A stretch of DNA of 41,790 nucleotides, from NCBI GenBank assembly GCA_012518935.1, contig JAAYRE010000032.1:1-41790 (forward strand), read 5' to 3'. The first letter of the stretch is position 1. Each line of letters begins with the position of its first letter. Below the pieces are notes generated by a model that saw only the letters and a program-made list of their open reading frames with translations, was not told the DNA's origin and made no database searches. The stretch comes from Clostridiales bacterium. Lineage in GTDB: Bacteria; Bacillota; Clostridia; Lachnospirales; Lachnospiraceae. Both the position numbers and the translations under genes were made by a program. Shown here in pieces: positions 27,963-35,318 of the stretch.

Positions 27963-28652
27963 TTGTACATAAATGATATCCCACAAGGGGCAAATATTGA
28001 TCTGGAAGTAAAATTAAAAAATCACTCTATGTCTTTTCGTAGTAGAGTTGTCATAATAATACATGATTCTTTATTAGTTGAACCAATTACATTTAACGAA
28101 CAAACTATTGGTTTTGATGATGATTGTTTGCTACGTCTTATTGTTAATATCAATAATAAAATATTTATGTGGGATGATATTACTATTAAATTAGTAAAAT
28201 ATGATAATGGTATTTATCACAAGATTGATTTAAGTGGTCAAGGAAAACCATATAACCGACGAGATGCCTATAGAATATACATAGGTGAGGATATGCCTGT
28301 ATATATTAACACCGCTTCTGGACCCATAGCTTTATCTGTATTGGTGAAAGACCTTAGCGAAACCGGTGTGGCTTTTATAACAAAAGAAGAACTGGAAACA
28401 GATAGAACCATTCGCTTAAAGCTAAAAGATAATAATCACATTATAAGCTTATCTGGCAAGATATTAAGAAAGGAGTTTTTACCTAATTTAAATTCCTTTC
28501 TTTATGGTTGTAAATTTATTGAGAAGAATCAAAAGCTTGGTAATTTTATAGCGAAAAAGCAAGGGGAGCAACTACGTAAAAGAGTCAATAGCTATTCCTC
28601 CCCTCCAATGGCAATTACTAGTCCTAAGAATAAAAAGAAACGTAAAAAATAG
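27963..28652 (+). CDS. YcgR-like PilZ-domain protein
   Basis: A 229-residue two-domain protein. The N-terminal half is a beta-rich YcgR-N-like domain (PQGANIDLEVKL, VEPITFNEQTIGF). The C-terminal PilZ domain has RxxxR in NRRDAYRIY and DxSxxG in KDLSETGVAF, so it should bind c-di-GMP. It ends in a very basic tail, SPKNKKKRKK. YcgR proteins brake the flagellar motor or act on envelope targets. The track TTG at 27933 lies before the ribosome site. The TTG at 27963, eight bases after GGAGGG, is the likely start, an uncommon codon that may lower expression. Its stop codon abuts the stop of the convergent LCP gene with no gap. Confidence 0.85.
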   Translation: MYINDIPQGANIDLEVKLKNHSMSFRSRVVIIIHDSLLVEPITFNEQTIGFDDDCLLRLIVNINNKIFMWDDITIKLVKYDNGIYHKIDLSGQGKPYNRRDAYRIYIGEDMPVYINTASGPIALSVLVKDLSETGVAFITKEELETDRTIRLKLKDNNHIISLSGKILRKEFLPNLNSFLYGCKFIEKNQKLGNFIAKKQGEQLRKRVNSYSSPPMAITSPKNKKKRKK

Positions 28653-29879
28653 CTATCTATATTTTTCTAGATTGGCTTTCGCTTGTTCATGATTATCAAG
28701 ATATATGAATTTGTATAATTCCATAACATTAGCATCCCAATCAAGAACTAATGGATATGTTATACCATTATACTCTAATGGAGCTTCATATAGTCCATTA
28801 CATGGGACCCGCATAGTATCCATCTTAGATATCTTATTCTCAACAATATCTTCTAGGGCTTTTTCAATCTGGCTCTGGGTTACATTGGTTTTTACATAAC
28901 CTAAAACATTCTTTGATATAGAGATTAAACTAAATATATTCTTTGATTTGTATTTGTTGAAAATAGCACTTAATACCCTCCGTTGGCGAAGTGTCCTTCC
29001 ATAATCATCTGTTGCTCCCCCAAGAGTTTCTACCATACGTATACGGCAGTAACCAAGAGCTTGGTTACCATTTAAAAGATTCCAACCTGGTTTCACATTA
29101 CGATATTTAGGATTGGATATATAATTTGTTGTATTTAGATATTCAGCCTCAGCTACTCCAAGTTCAATAGAGATACCACCTAGGTAATCTATAATCTTCT
29201 CAAAAGACTCAAAGTTAATAGATGCATAACCATCTATATCAATTCGGTACTTCTCCTCTATAAGTTCTACTAGCCCACCTGCTCCACCAAGGGAATAGAA
29301 AGCATTTAACTTATTAGGATTACAATTATCCGATTCTATATATGTATCACGAAGCAAGGATGTAAGCTTGATGCTATTATCTTTTGTATTAATAGATGCT
29401 ATCATCATAGTATCAGTATTCTTAGCATTCTTAATTTCTTCTATGCCAAGTATAAGATAATTGCTGACATAGTCCTCACATCTAGGTTCTGTTTTCTTCC
29501 TTGGAATTACTAGATTACTAGTATCCTTATCTTCCTTATTATTAGAGGCTTTATTGGTAGTTTTATTATTGGCCTTATTACTATCATCGGTTATATTATC
29601 TTTATAATTATCTTGTTTATTTAAGGGTGTTATTACAGAGCTTGATTCCATATCATCATCTGTATCTAGTCCTGTATATATAGCCTTACCTGCAATCTTA
29701 TATATAAGGCTACGTCCGCTTTTGGTAAATATCACCCACATAAATAATAAAGTTAAAACAAGTATAATCCCACCGCTAAGCATCAGTATTTTTTTAACCT
29801 TTCCTTTTACCAGGCCAGACGTTAAATCAGCTGTACCTAAGTGTTCCTCTAATTCAGATTCATAATCTAGTTTATCCAT
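28653..29879 (-). CDS. LytR-CpsA-Psr family protein
   Basis: Membrane-anchored LCP phosphotransferase of the type that attaches teichoic acids or polysaccharides to peptidoglycan. A cytosolic N terminus is followed by one transmembrane helix (ILMLSGGIILVLTLLFMWVIF, about residues 31-51), then a Lys/Asn/Thr-rich linker and the LCP domain. Domain marks are TDTMMIASINTKD, SLLRDTYIE, KLNAFYSLGGAGGLV, LGYCRIRMVE and DDYGRTLRQRRVL, which include the conserved Arg residues that hold the lipid pyrophosphate. The 408-residue length is normal. The ATG has AAGGAG about twelve bases upstream. It is downstream of the lipid-kinase gene on the same strand with an 81-base gap. Confidence 0.93.
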   Translation of the reverse strand: MDKLDYESELEEHLGTADLTSGLVKGKVKKILMLSGGIILVLTLLFMWVIFTKSGRSLIYKIAGKAIYTGLDTDDDMESSSVITPLNKQDNYKDNITDDSNKANNKTTNKASNNKEDKDTSNLVIPRKKTEPRCEDYVSNYLILGIEEIKNAKNTDTMMIASINTKDNSIKLTSLLRDTYIESDNCNPNKLNAFYSLGGAGGLVELIEEKYRIDIDGYASINFESFEKIIDYLGGISIELGVAEAEYLNTTNYISNPKYRNVKPGWNLLNGNQALGYCRIRMVETLGGATDDYGRTLRQRRVLSAIFNKYKSKNIFSLISISKNVLGYVKTNVTQSQIEKALEDIVENKISKMDTMRVPCNGLYEAPLEYNGITYPLVLDWDANVMELYKFIYLDNHEQAKANLEKYR

Positions 29880-29960
29880 TATATAATATTCTCCTTACCC
29901 CTTTGTTACCATATAAACCCTATTGATATTATAAGCTTATTTCATACAGATTTCAAATTA

Positions 29961-30857
29961 TTATACTAGAATCCTTATGGCATGAGGAATGTTTTGTATC
30001 GTAACTTTGCTACAACCATTCTCGTATTCTCCATCAATAGACCAAGGAATCGGTTCATCCATATAAAAAGTTGCTTCTGGTGCCTTAATAAATTGAATCG
30101 ACTTATCCTTATACTCCCTCTTTCTTATAGAATTTAAAATTCTGCTAAGCTCTATTGGTGTTTTGGGATTCTTAATTAAGAGAATTTCAAATAAACCATC
30201 ATTTAAATCCACATCATTGATATCCAGCTTTAAAAGCCCTCCAATAGATACAGAGTTACTGACAGCTCCAAACAAATAATCACCTTCATAGGTCATACCA
30301 CCTGCTTCAACACGGAGATGATAAGGCCTAATATTTGGAATGTCTTTCATACCTTCCAATATATATGCTAGATGTCCGATCAAATTCTTATAGGATTGTG
30401 GTGTAGAATAGGAAGTTCCAGTAAATGCACCAAAGGAAGCAATATACGAAAAATATCTTTTTTCACCAAACAATCCAATATCTATGGTCCGGGGAGTTCC
30501 ATTTATAATGGACATTGCAGCCACATCCATATGGTTGGAAATATTTAAACTACTGGCAAAATCATTAGTTGTTCCTGATGGAATATATCCTAAGAGTACC
30601 TTTTTTTCTAGTTGCATTATGCCAGAAATAACTTCATTTAAGGTTCCATCACCACCGCTACATACTATCAAATCATACTTGTCACCATATTCTAATACAA
30701 GTTCAGTAGCATGTCCCTTCGAATCTGTCTTTTTCATAACTATATTATAATGTTCCTTTAGTATCTCTATAGCATTATGCAAGCCCTTCTTACCGTGAGT
30801 CCTACCAGCTATAGGATTCAATATAAATAACAATCTATCTTTCTTAAGATTAGGCAT
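29961..30857 (-). CDS. Diacylglycerol/lipid kinase family protein
   Basis: Soluble DagK/YegS-type kinase that phosphorylates diacylglycerol or a related lipid at the membrane, recycling it into phospholipid synthesis. The N-terminal FILNPIAGRTHGKKG is the nucleotide-binding loop, SGGDGTLNEVISG (residues 68-80) is the kinase signature, and LGYIPSGTTNDFASSL is the second conserved block. SIGGLLKLDINDVDLNDGLFEILLI is the usual metal-binding region, and IDGE is near the end. The 298 residues are typical. The ATG at 30857 has AAGGAGGAGCTATT upstream. LTA synthesis releases diacylglycerol, so the LTA-synthase-like gene elsewhere in the window is a possible functional partner. Confidence 0.92.
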   Translation of the reverse strand: MPNLKKDRLLFILNPIAGRTHGKKGLHNAIEILKEHYNIVMKKTDSKGHATELVLEYGDKYDLIVCSGGDGTLNEVISGIMQLEKKVLLGYIPSGTTNDFASSLNISNHMDVAAMSIINGTPRTIDIGLFGEKRYFSYIASFGAFTGTSYSTPQSYKNLIGHLAYILEGMKDIPNIRPYHLRVEAGGMTYEGDYLFGAVSNSVSIGGLLKLDINDVDLNDGLFEILLIKNPKTPIELSRILNSIRKREYKDKSIQFIKAPEATFYMDEPIPWSIDGEYENGCSKVTIQNIPHAIRILV

Positions 30858-31177
30858 AATAGCTCCTCCTTGATCTTACTAATGTCTTATGTCTTATTAC
30901 TAAGCTACACTTTTATCTAGCATATTAGTACTTTTTAACATTACATATATTATACACTATTTTTTAGCAACTAACTCATTTATACTCGCTTTTAGAAAAT
31001 TTTTCAAGTATATATCCATATAATTAAGTAATTTTTAATTATTTATGTTAATTGTGATTTTTTTGTGATTAGGCCTTGACATATCAAATTATAGGTGTTA
31101 TAGTACTTATAGAACAGATAGTTGTTTTAGAATTGTCCGAACAGCTTTAAAACAAAATCAAATTAGGAGGTATAAAT
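30858..31177. promoter_or_regulatory. Divergent intergenic region between lipid kinase and hsp20
   Basis: This 320-base gene-free stretch is AT rich and holds promoters for both directions. The hsp20 side has a near-consensus promoter (listed separately). The 5' untranslated region has a weak hairpin, TTGTTTTA (31122-31129) with TAAAACAA (31148-31155), that does not cover the ribosome site. On the lipid-kinase side a minus-strand TATAAT is present without a convincing -35. No CIRCE element or CtsR heptad repeat was seen. Confidence 0.5.
31076..31104 (+). promoter_or_regulatory. Sigma-A promoter of hsp20
   Basis: TTGACA (31076-31081), 17-base spacer, TATAGT (31099-31104). It lies about 74 bases upstream of the hsp20 ATG, leaving a leader of roughly 65 bases. 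Near-consensus vegetative promoter. Confidence 0.8.
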
Positions 31178-31624
31178 ATGTTATTACCAAGTATTTTAAA
31201 CAATAACTTTTTAGATGACTTCTTTAACGGATTCGATGATACGTTCAGACTACCATCTTTTGCGGCATTTCCCATGACAAGGGGAAGAATGATGAATACT
31301 AATATTAAGGACTTAGGAGATAAATATCAGCTTGAAGTGGAACTTCCCGGTTATAACAAGGAAGATATCACTGCAACACTTAAGAAGGGATATCTGACTA
31401 TTGCTGCTAAGAAAATGGAAACAAAAGACGAAAAGAATGATAAGGGTAAGTACATTCGCAGGGAACGCTATTGTGGTAGTTGCGAAAGAAGCTTTTATGT
31501 AGGCAATGATTTGAAGGAAAAAGATTTCAAGGCTTCATTTGAAAATGGAGTTTTAACACTGACATTTCCCAAGGATAAAAGTGATGTAAAACTTGAAGAA
31601 AAAAAATATATTCCAATTAAATAA
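31178..31624 (+). CDS. Hsp20/alpha-crystallin small heat-shock protein
   Basis: ATP-independent holdase chaperone that binds unfolding proteins in the cytosol. The 148-residue protein has an N-terminal arm (LLPSILNNNFLDDFFNGFDD) and the alpha-crystallin domain with YQLEVELPGYNKEDITATLKKGYLTI, ending in the A-x-x-x-x-G-V-L-T-L-T-type motif FENGVLTLTFPK. The tail EKKYIPIK carries the I-x-I motif that docks oligomers. RRERYCGSCERSFYV replaces the more usual RRERRYGSFSR-type sequence and has two cysteines separated by two residues, which is unusual. The ATG follows TTAGGAGGTATAAAT. A strong promoter lies upstream and a bidirectional terminator downstream, so it is monocistronic. Confidence 0.96.
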   Translation: MLLPSILNNNFLDDFFNGFDDTFRLPSFAAFPMTRGRMMNTNIKDLGDKYQLEVELPGYNKEDITATLKKGYLTIAAKKMETKDEKNDKGKYIRRERYCGSCERSFYVGNDLKEKDFKASFENGVLTLTFPKDKSDVKLEEKKYIPIK

Positions 31625-31630
31625 TTAATT

Positions 31631-31709
31631 ATGCTTTGACATAATGATAAGATAATGGGTGTGTATATGTTTCATATCATGCACACCCATTATCATTATG
31701 TCAAAGCAT
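31631..31709. terminator. Long bidirectional hairpin between hsp20 and the xylanase gene
   Basis: Left arm 31631-31663 and right arm 31682-31709 pair as ATGCTTTGACATAAT plus GATAATGGGTGTG. The only interruption is a five-base GATAA bulge in the left arm that duplicates the next five bases. The loop can add ATATG/CATAT. It lies seven bases after the hsp20 stop and ten before the end of the convergent xylanase gene, so it probably ends both transcripts, although the T tract is weak. Confidence 0.7.
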
Positions 31710-31718
31710 ATGTTATGT

Positions 31719-33614
31719 TTACTCGACTACAGATAGGATACTGTAGAATGATGTTTTTGGTTGAAGTTTTTTATCAAATAATCTAGAATAGTTTGTATCG
31801 TCAGAGTAGAACATATATTCATCCATCAAACCAAATACCGTAACGCTGGTTATATTAGCAGACTTTCCACTTGCTGTATCCATATCTACTAAAAGCTTAA
31901 ACAATGTTTCGTATCTCTTGGCTTGCTTTTCCATTGAGTCCCTTTTGTTATTATCACTGCTTATACTTAACTCTGTAATATGAATTTCCAGATCCAGCTC
32001 AGCGAATTTAGTAATCGCAGTCTTAATATTGTGACCCCCGGATTCTATTCCTGGATAACCAAGACTCATATATCCTTGCATTCCAATGCCATCTATTAAG
32101 TCCTTACTCTTCAAATAAGAGGCTAGTTCATATATTTTTGCTGTCTTATCAGGTTGGAAGGTATTATAATCATTATAAAATAACTTTACATCTTTATCAG
32201 CATATTTTCTTGCATACTCAAAGGATTTTTCTACGTAATCTACTCCGACAATCTTATGCCAAAGATTTTCCTGGTTATTGCCATACTTTGTTCTTATGTT
32301 AAAGCCGGATTTATTCTCGTAGCTTCCTGGTGCAATTTCAACAGCTTCATTTACTACATCCCAACAGTATATTACACCAGGGTATCTTACCTGGGTAAAG
32401 GTTAAGACTTGCATAATAAAGCTTTCTAATCTAACGAGCATTGTATCCCTATCAACAAAGGCACCATCGGATTTATATCCTTCTCTAAAAAACCATTCAG
32501 GTACCTGATTATGCCAAACCAAGGTATGGCCACGCATCTGAATATTATTCTCCTTACAAAATTCTAGTCCCTTGATACAGGAAGAGAAATTCACTACTGG
32601 CTGATCGATACCATTTTCATAGTTTCTAATGCTTGCATTCTGATCTAACAGATAGGAAGGCTTCATTAGATTTGAATAAGTTGCACTATTAAAATGATAT
32701 TTTATAATCTCAGACATGGCTGCTGATTGGAGAGTGTCTGTTTGTATGTTATAGCCATTGAGTCCTACACCTATCTTAAAATAATCATTATAGGCATCCT
32801 TAAGAGATGTACCGTTAACTGAATCTGTTAGATTATAACCATCTATAACAACAGTTTTCTTTACTGTATCTTTTTTAGGTTCTTCTTTTTTAGGTTCTTC
32901 TTTTTTAGGTTTCTCCTCTTCAGCTACTGGGGATTCTTCCTCTTGGGGTTCTTCCTCTTGGACTTTCTCCTCATTGGCTAATGGAGGCTCTTCCTCTATA
33001 GGTTTATCCTCTTGGAGTTTTTCCTCATTGGCTACTGGAGGCTCTTCCTTTATAGGTTTATCCTCTTGGGCTTTCTCCTCATTGGCTAATGGAGGCTCTT
33101 CCTCTATAGGTTTATCCTCTTGGGGTTTTTCCTCATTGGCTAATGGAGGCTCTTCCTTTATAGGTTTATCCTCTTGAGGTTTCTCCTCATTGGCGAATGG
33201 AGGCTCTTCCTCTATAGGTTTATCCTCTTGAGCTTTCTCCTCATTGGCTAATGGAGGCTCTTCTTCCTTAGGTTCTTCCTCTTGGGGTTTTTCCTCATTA
33301 GCTTCTGGGGATTCTTCTATAGACTTATCCTCTTGGGGTTTATCTTCTATAGGTTTCTCCCCTATGGATTTTTCTTCTTCATCAACCTTAGAGATTTCTT
33401 CCTCAGAATCTACTTCTGTAGGATCTACTTCTGTAGGATTTTCTGCCTGGGTTTCCTCATATTTCTCTATATTATTTTTATCTTCATCTTCTTCGGAATT
33501 ATTGGTCACTTCCTTATTAGCTAAAACATCTGACAAATTATCCTCTTTTTTACTGCATGCAAAAAGTAATATTACAGTAGATAAGATTAATAATAATAGC
33601 ACCTTAGTTCTCAT
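31719..33614 (-). CDS. Surface lipoprotein GH10 xylanase on a repeat stalk
   Basis: Endo-1,4-beta-xylanase family GH10 displayed on the cell surface. Residues 1-20 are a lipoprotein signal (LLLLILSTVILLFAC) with lipid-modified C20. Residues about 24-250 are a disordered Glu/Lys/Pro-rich stalk containing seven 18-residue repeats of the type EEKAQEDKPIEEEPPLAN. The GH10 barrel runs from about residue 262 to the end. It has RGHTLVWHNQVPEW, acid/base E423 in WDVVNEAV, FYNDYNTF, GIGMQGYMSLGYP and nucleophile E548 in EIHITELSI. No carbohydrate-binding module, dockerin or sortase motif is visible. The ATG follows TTGGAGGAACAGAT. It is 38 bases downstream of DUF4956, in an operon with the VTC gene. 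Confidence 0.95.
   Translation of the reverse strand: MRTKVLLLLILSTVILLFACSKKEDNLSDVLANKEVTNNSEEDEDKNNIEKYEETQAENPTEVDPTEVDSEEEISKVDEEEKSIGEKPIEDKPQEDKSIEESPEANEEKPQEEEPKEEEPPLANEEKAQEDKPIEEEPPFANEEKPQEDKPIKEEPPLANEEKPQEDKPIEEEPPLANEEKAQEDKPIKEEPPVANEEKLQEDKPIEEEPPLANEEKVQEEEPQEEESPVAEEEKPKKEEPKKEEPKKDTVKKTVVIDGYNLTDSVNGTSLKDAYNDYFKIGVGLNGYNIQTDTLQSAAMSEIIKYHFNSATYSNLMKPSYLLDQNASIRNYENGIDQPVVNFSSCIKGLEFCKENNIQMRGHTLVWHNQVPEWFFREGYKSDGAFVDRDTMLVRLESFIMQVLTFTQVRYPGVIYCWDVVNEAVEIAPGSYENKSGFNIRTKYGNNQENLWHKIVGVDYVEKSFEYARKYADKDVKLFYNDYNTFQPDKTAKIYELASYLKSKDLIDGIGMQGYMSLGYPGIESGGHNIKTAITKFAELDLEIHITELSISSDNNKRDSMEKQAKRYETLFKLLVDMDTASGKSANITSVTVFGLMDEYMFYSDDTNYSRLFDKKLQPKTSFYSILSVVE
32919..33296 (-). 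repeat. Seven tandem 54-base repeats encoding the xylanase stalk
   Basis: Seven head-to-tail units of 54 bases (18 codons) span residues 107-232 of the xylanase. The central five are nearly identical (EDKPIEEEPPLANEEK-type); the first and last are more diverged. Further degenerate copies flank the array. The units keep frame, so gain or loss of a copy would change stalk length without breaking the protein. Confidence 0.93.
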
Positions 33615-33652
33615 ATCTGTTCCTCCAACTTATATGTACTATAGGTTACAAA

Positions 33653-34324
33653 TTAGCACGCGAAATCTCCATTGTAATTTATTAAGGTAGCACTATGTAC
33701 TCCATCTAACTGAGATAGGGTTGATACGAAGTTTGTAGTATCCTTTGCTCTTAGCTTTAACTCAACAATCAATTCTACCCTATCATCCATAATAGTCTTA
33801 TTCTTAAGAGAATATTTTAGGTTTGTTAATTCCTTCTCTACATCTTCACTAACAGCCTTGTTATATTTGAGGATAAAGAGGAAGACATTTGCCCTTTGTT
33901 TTAAATGAACTAATAATATGTATATAAATGATATGAAGATTGTACAAACCAAAGACATAAGATATAGACTTGCTCCACAGGTTATGCCTATGGCAATGGC
34001 AAAAAACAAAAACCCTGTATCCAGTGGTTCCTTTACAGCTGTACGGAATCTTACAATAGACAATGCACCTACCATACCTAAGGATAGTGCAATATTTGAA
34101 CTGATGGTTAATACAATAAATGCTGTAATCATACAGGCAAATACTAGTAATATGTTAAAAGTATGGCTATACAAGACACCCCTATAAAAAAACTTGTATA
34201 CAAAAAAGATAATCATACCGCAGATAAAAGCAGCAAGCAAAGCCATAATAACATTATAAAAATCCAAATCCATTGAAGCATCCTTCAAAAAACTCTTTTT
34301 AAAAATATCTGAAAATGTCTTCAT
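33653..34324 (-). CDS. DUF4956 membrane protein
   Basis: A 223-residue integral membrane protein. Four hydrophobic helices occupy about residues 24-46, 55-80, 83-113 and 116-138. Between them lies the family hallmark LSLGMVGALSIVRFRTAVKEPLDTGFLF. A cytosolic C-terminal domain of about 80 residues follows (NKTIMDDRVELIVELKLRAKDTTNFVSTLSQLDGVHSATLINY), which looks like a ferredoxin-fold/ACT-like domain. Its biochemical role is unknown. The family is repeatedly found beside VTC-domain polyphosphate polymerases, as here: the start ATG overlaps the VTC stop by four bases (ATGA), so the two are translationally coupled. The GH10 lipoprotein follows by 38 bases. Confidence 0.92.
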   Translation of the reverse strand: MKTFSDIFKKSFLKDASMDLDFYNVIMALLAAFICGMIIFFVYKFFYRGVLYSHTFNILLVFACMITAFIVLTISSNIALSLGMVGALSIVRFRTAVKEPLDTGFLFFAIAIGITCGASLYLMSLVCTIFISFIYILLVHLKQRANVFLFILKYNKAVSEDVEKELTNLKYSLKNKTIMDDRVELIVELKLRAKDTTNFVSTLSQLDGVHSATLINYNGDFAC

Positions 34325-35031
34325 ATTATTCTCACCTTTCTATTAATATCTCTACACATAACATATTTTGATATAGCACAGTTTTGCATGCCCTCTGATT
34401 GGAATATCTTCCATATGTAATCTGGAATATAATCATCATATTTTACCTCTAATATCATAGCTTCTTGTATGGGAACCCGAACTGTCTCATACCCTTTGTC
34501 AAAGATATCTACGGACCCTATAGAAGCAGAAAGCTTTTTGTCAAATGTCAATCTTACATTTCCTAATTGATGAACATAGGCCTCTCTTTGATACTCCACA
34601 GTGGTCACTGGGCTTAGCCTTTTGGTTACATATTCCCCATACACCTCATGGCATAAATCTTCCTTTCTAGATAGCAGGAACTCATAATCTCCATTAAGGA
34701 TGCTATCATATTCTGCCCTTGATAGGGAAACCCCCACTTTAGAAATATAATTATTGTATTTACTTTTACACTCTAACTTTATAACATCATCTTGATAATT
34801 ATAAAGCCTTATCCTGTATTTCTTTCTAAATCTTACACCAGCTAGCTTTTCATTAACAGCTGAGCCATAAAGGTCATCAAAATATATACTACTAATTATG
34901 TACCCATCTTCGTTCTCCATATTAGGGTCAGCACCTAGGACATGTCGAAAACGTTCTCTCAGTACATGGTAGACGAAGCTATTAATATAGTATTTATATT
35001 CATGCCTTAGTCTATGTCCTTGATAATCCAT
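34321..35031 (-). CDS. VTC-domain protein (polyphosphate polymerase family)
   Basis: A 236-residue tunnel-fold protein related to the catalytic domain of yeast VTC4, which makes polyphosphate from ATP. Family segments with the basic and acidic tunnel residues are HEYKYYIN, FRKKYRIRLYNYQDDVIKLECKSK, SPVTTVEYQREAYV, VRLTFDKKLSAS and MILEVKYDDYIPDYI. The first ATG at 35037 overlaps the ribosome site AGGAG. The second at 35031, six bases beyond it, is preferred. It is the first gene of a VTC-DUF4956-xylanase operon, with a good promoter 90 bases upstream. In other Firmicutes this pair often accompanies CotH or surface proteins. The substrate of the bacterial proteins is not certain. Confidence 0.88.
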   Translation of the reverse strand: MDYQGHRLRHEYKYYINSFVYHVLRERFRHVLGADPNMENEDGYIISSIYFDDLYGSAVNEKLAGVRFRKKYRIRLYNYQDDVIKLECKSKYNNYISKVGVSLSRAEYDSILNGDYEFLLSRKEDLCHEVYGEYVTKRLSPVTTVEYQREAYVHQLGNVRLTFDKKLSASIGSVDIFDKGYETVRVPIQEAMILEVKYDDYIPDYIWKIFQSEGMQNCAISKYVMCRDINRKVRII

Positions 35032-35127
35032 AGTCATCTCCTATCCCATGATTATTAAATCCATATTGGCATTTAGCACAAAACATATAGATTCATTCTA
35101 TTATTTTTATAAAAAACAACTAGATTT

Positions 35128-35156
35128 ATAATACTCTATTATACAAAATTTTGCAA
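35128..35156 (-). promoter_or_regulatory. Promoter of the VTC-DUF4956-xylanase operon
   Basis: Minus-strand TTGCAA (35156-35151), 17-base spacer, TATTAT (35133-35128), predicting a start near 35121. This leaves about 90 bases of leader before the VTC ATG. Confidence 0.6.
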
Positions 35157-35180
35157 CAAAACTTATTAAAGCTATCATAA

Positions 35181-35258
35181 ATAACTTGAACCTTCCTGTT
35201 CAGTTATAAAAGAGTTCGTTGGTGAAACTCTCGCACCGAAGGCGATCAGTTTTGCTGG
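35181..35258. other. Cluster of tandem small hairpins, function unknown
   Basis: Within 78 bases four successive inverted repeats can be drawn. ATAACT-t-GAAC pairs with GTTCAGTTAT (35181-35207). AGAGTT pairs with AACTCT (35211-35231). TCGC pairs with GCGA around ACCGAAG (35231-35245). TCAG pairs weakly with CTGG (35246-35258). It is more G/C rich than its surroundings. It sits between the Crp/Fnr terminator and the VTC promoter, outside either predicted transcript. No known riboswitch was recognised. Confidence 0.4.
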
Positions 35259-35270
35259 CAAATTTCATAT

Positions 35271-35313
35271 AAAAAAGCATATCATCCTATAAGTTAGGAT
35301 GATATGCTTTTTT
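35271..35313. terminator. Intrinsic terminator of the Crp/Fnr gene
   Basis: AAAAAAGCATATCATCCTA (35271-35289) and its perfect 19-base complement (35295-35313) around a TAAGT loop. It begins five bases past the Crp/Fnr stop on the minus strand and ends in a T run there. It is symmetrical, so it could also work on the plus strand. Confidence 0.9.
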
Positions 35314-35318
35314 TTATT

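Noticed and set aside
31105-31177. RNA thermometer or CIRCE/CtsR control of hsp20
   Set aside because: The only hairpin in the leader does not pair with the ribosome site, and no CIRCE or CtsR motif is visible.
32919-33296. Regular repeats that could suggest a CRISPR array
   Set aside because: The 54-base units are contiguous with no unique spacers, keep a reading frame and have no cas genes nearby.
32974-33690. Plus-strand ORFs rich in Ser/Gly repeats (MANGGSSSIGLSS type)
   Set aside because: They are the complement of the xylanase stalk repeats. The minus-strand frame has a lipoprotein signal, a ribosome site and a GH10 catalytic domain.
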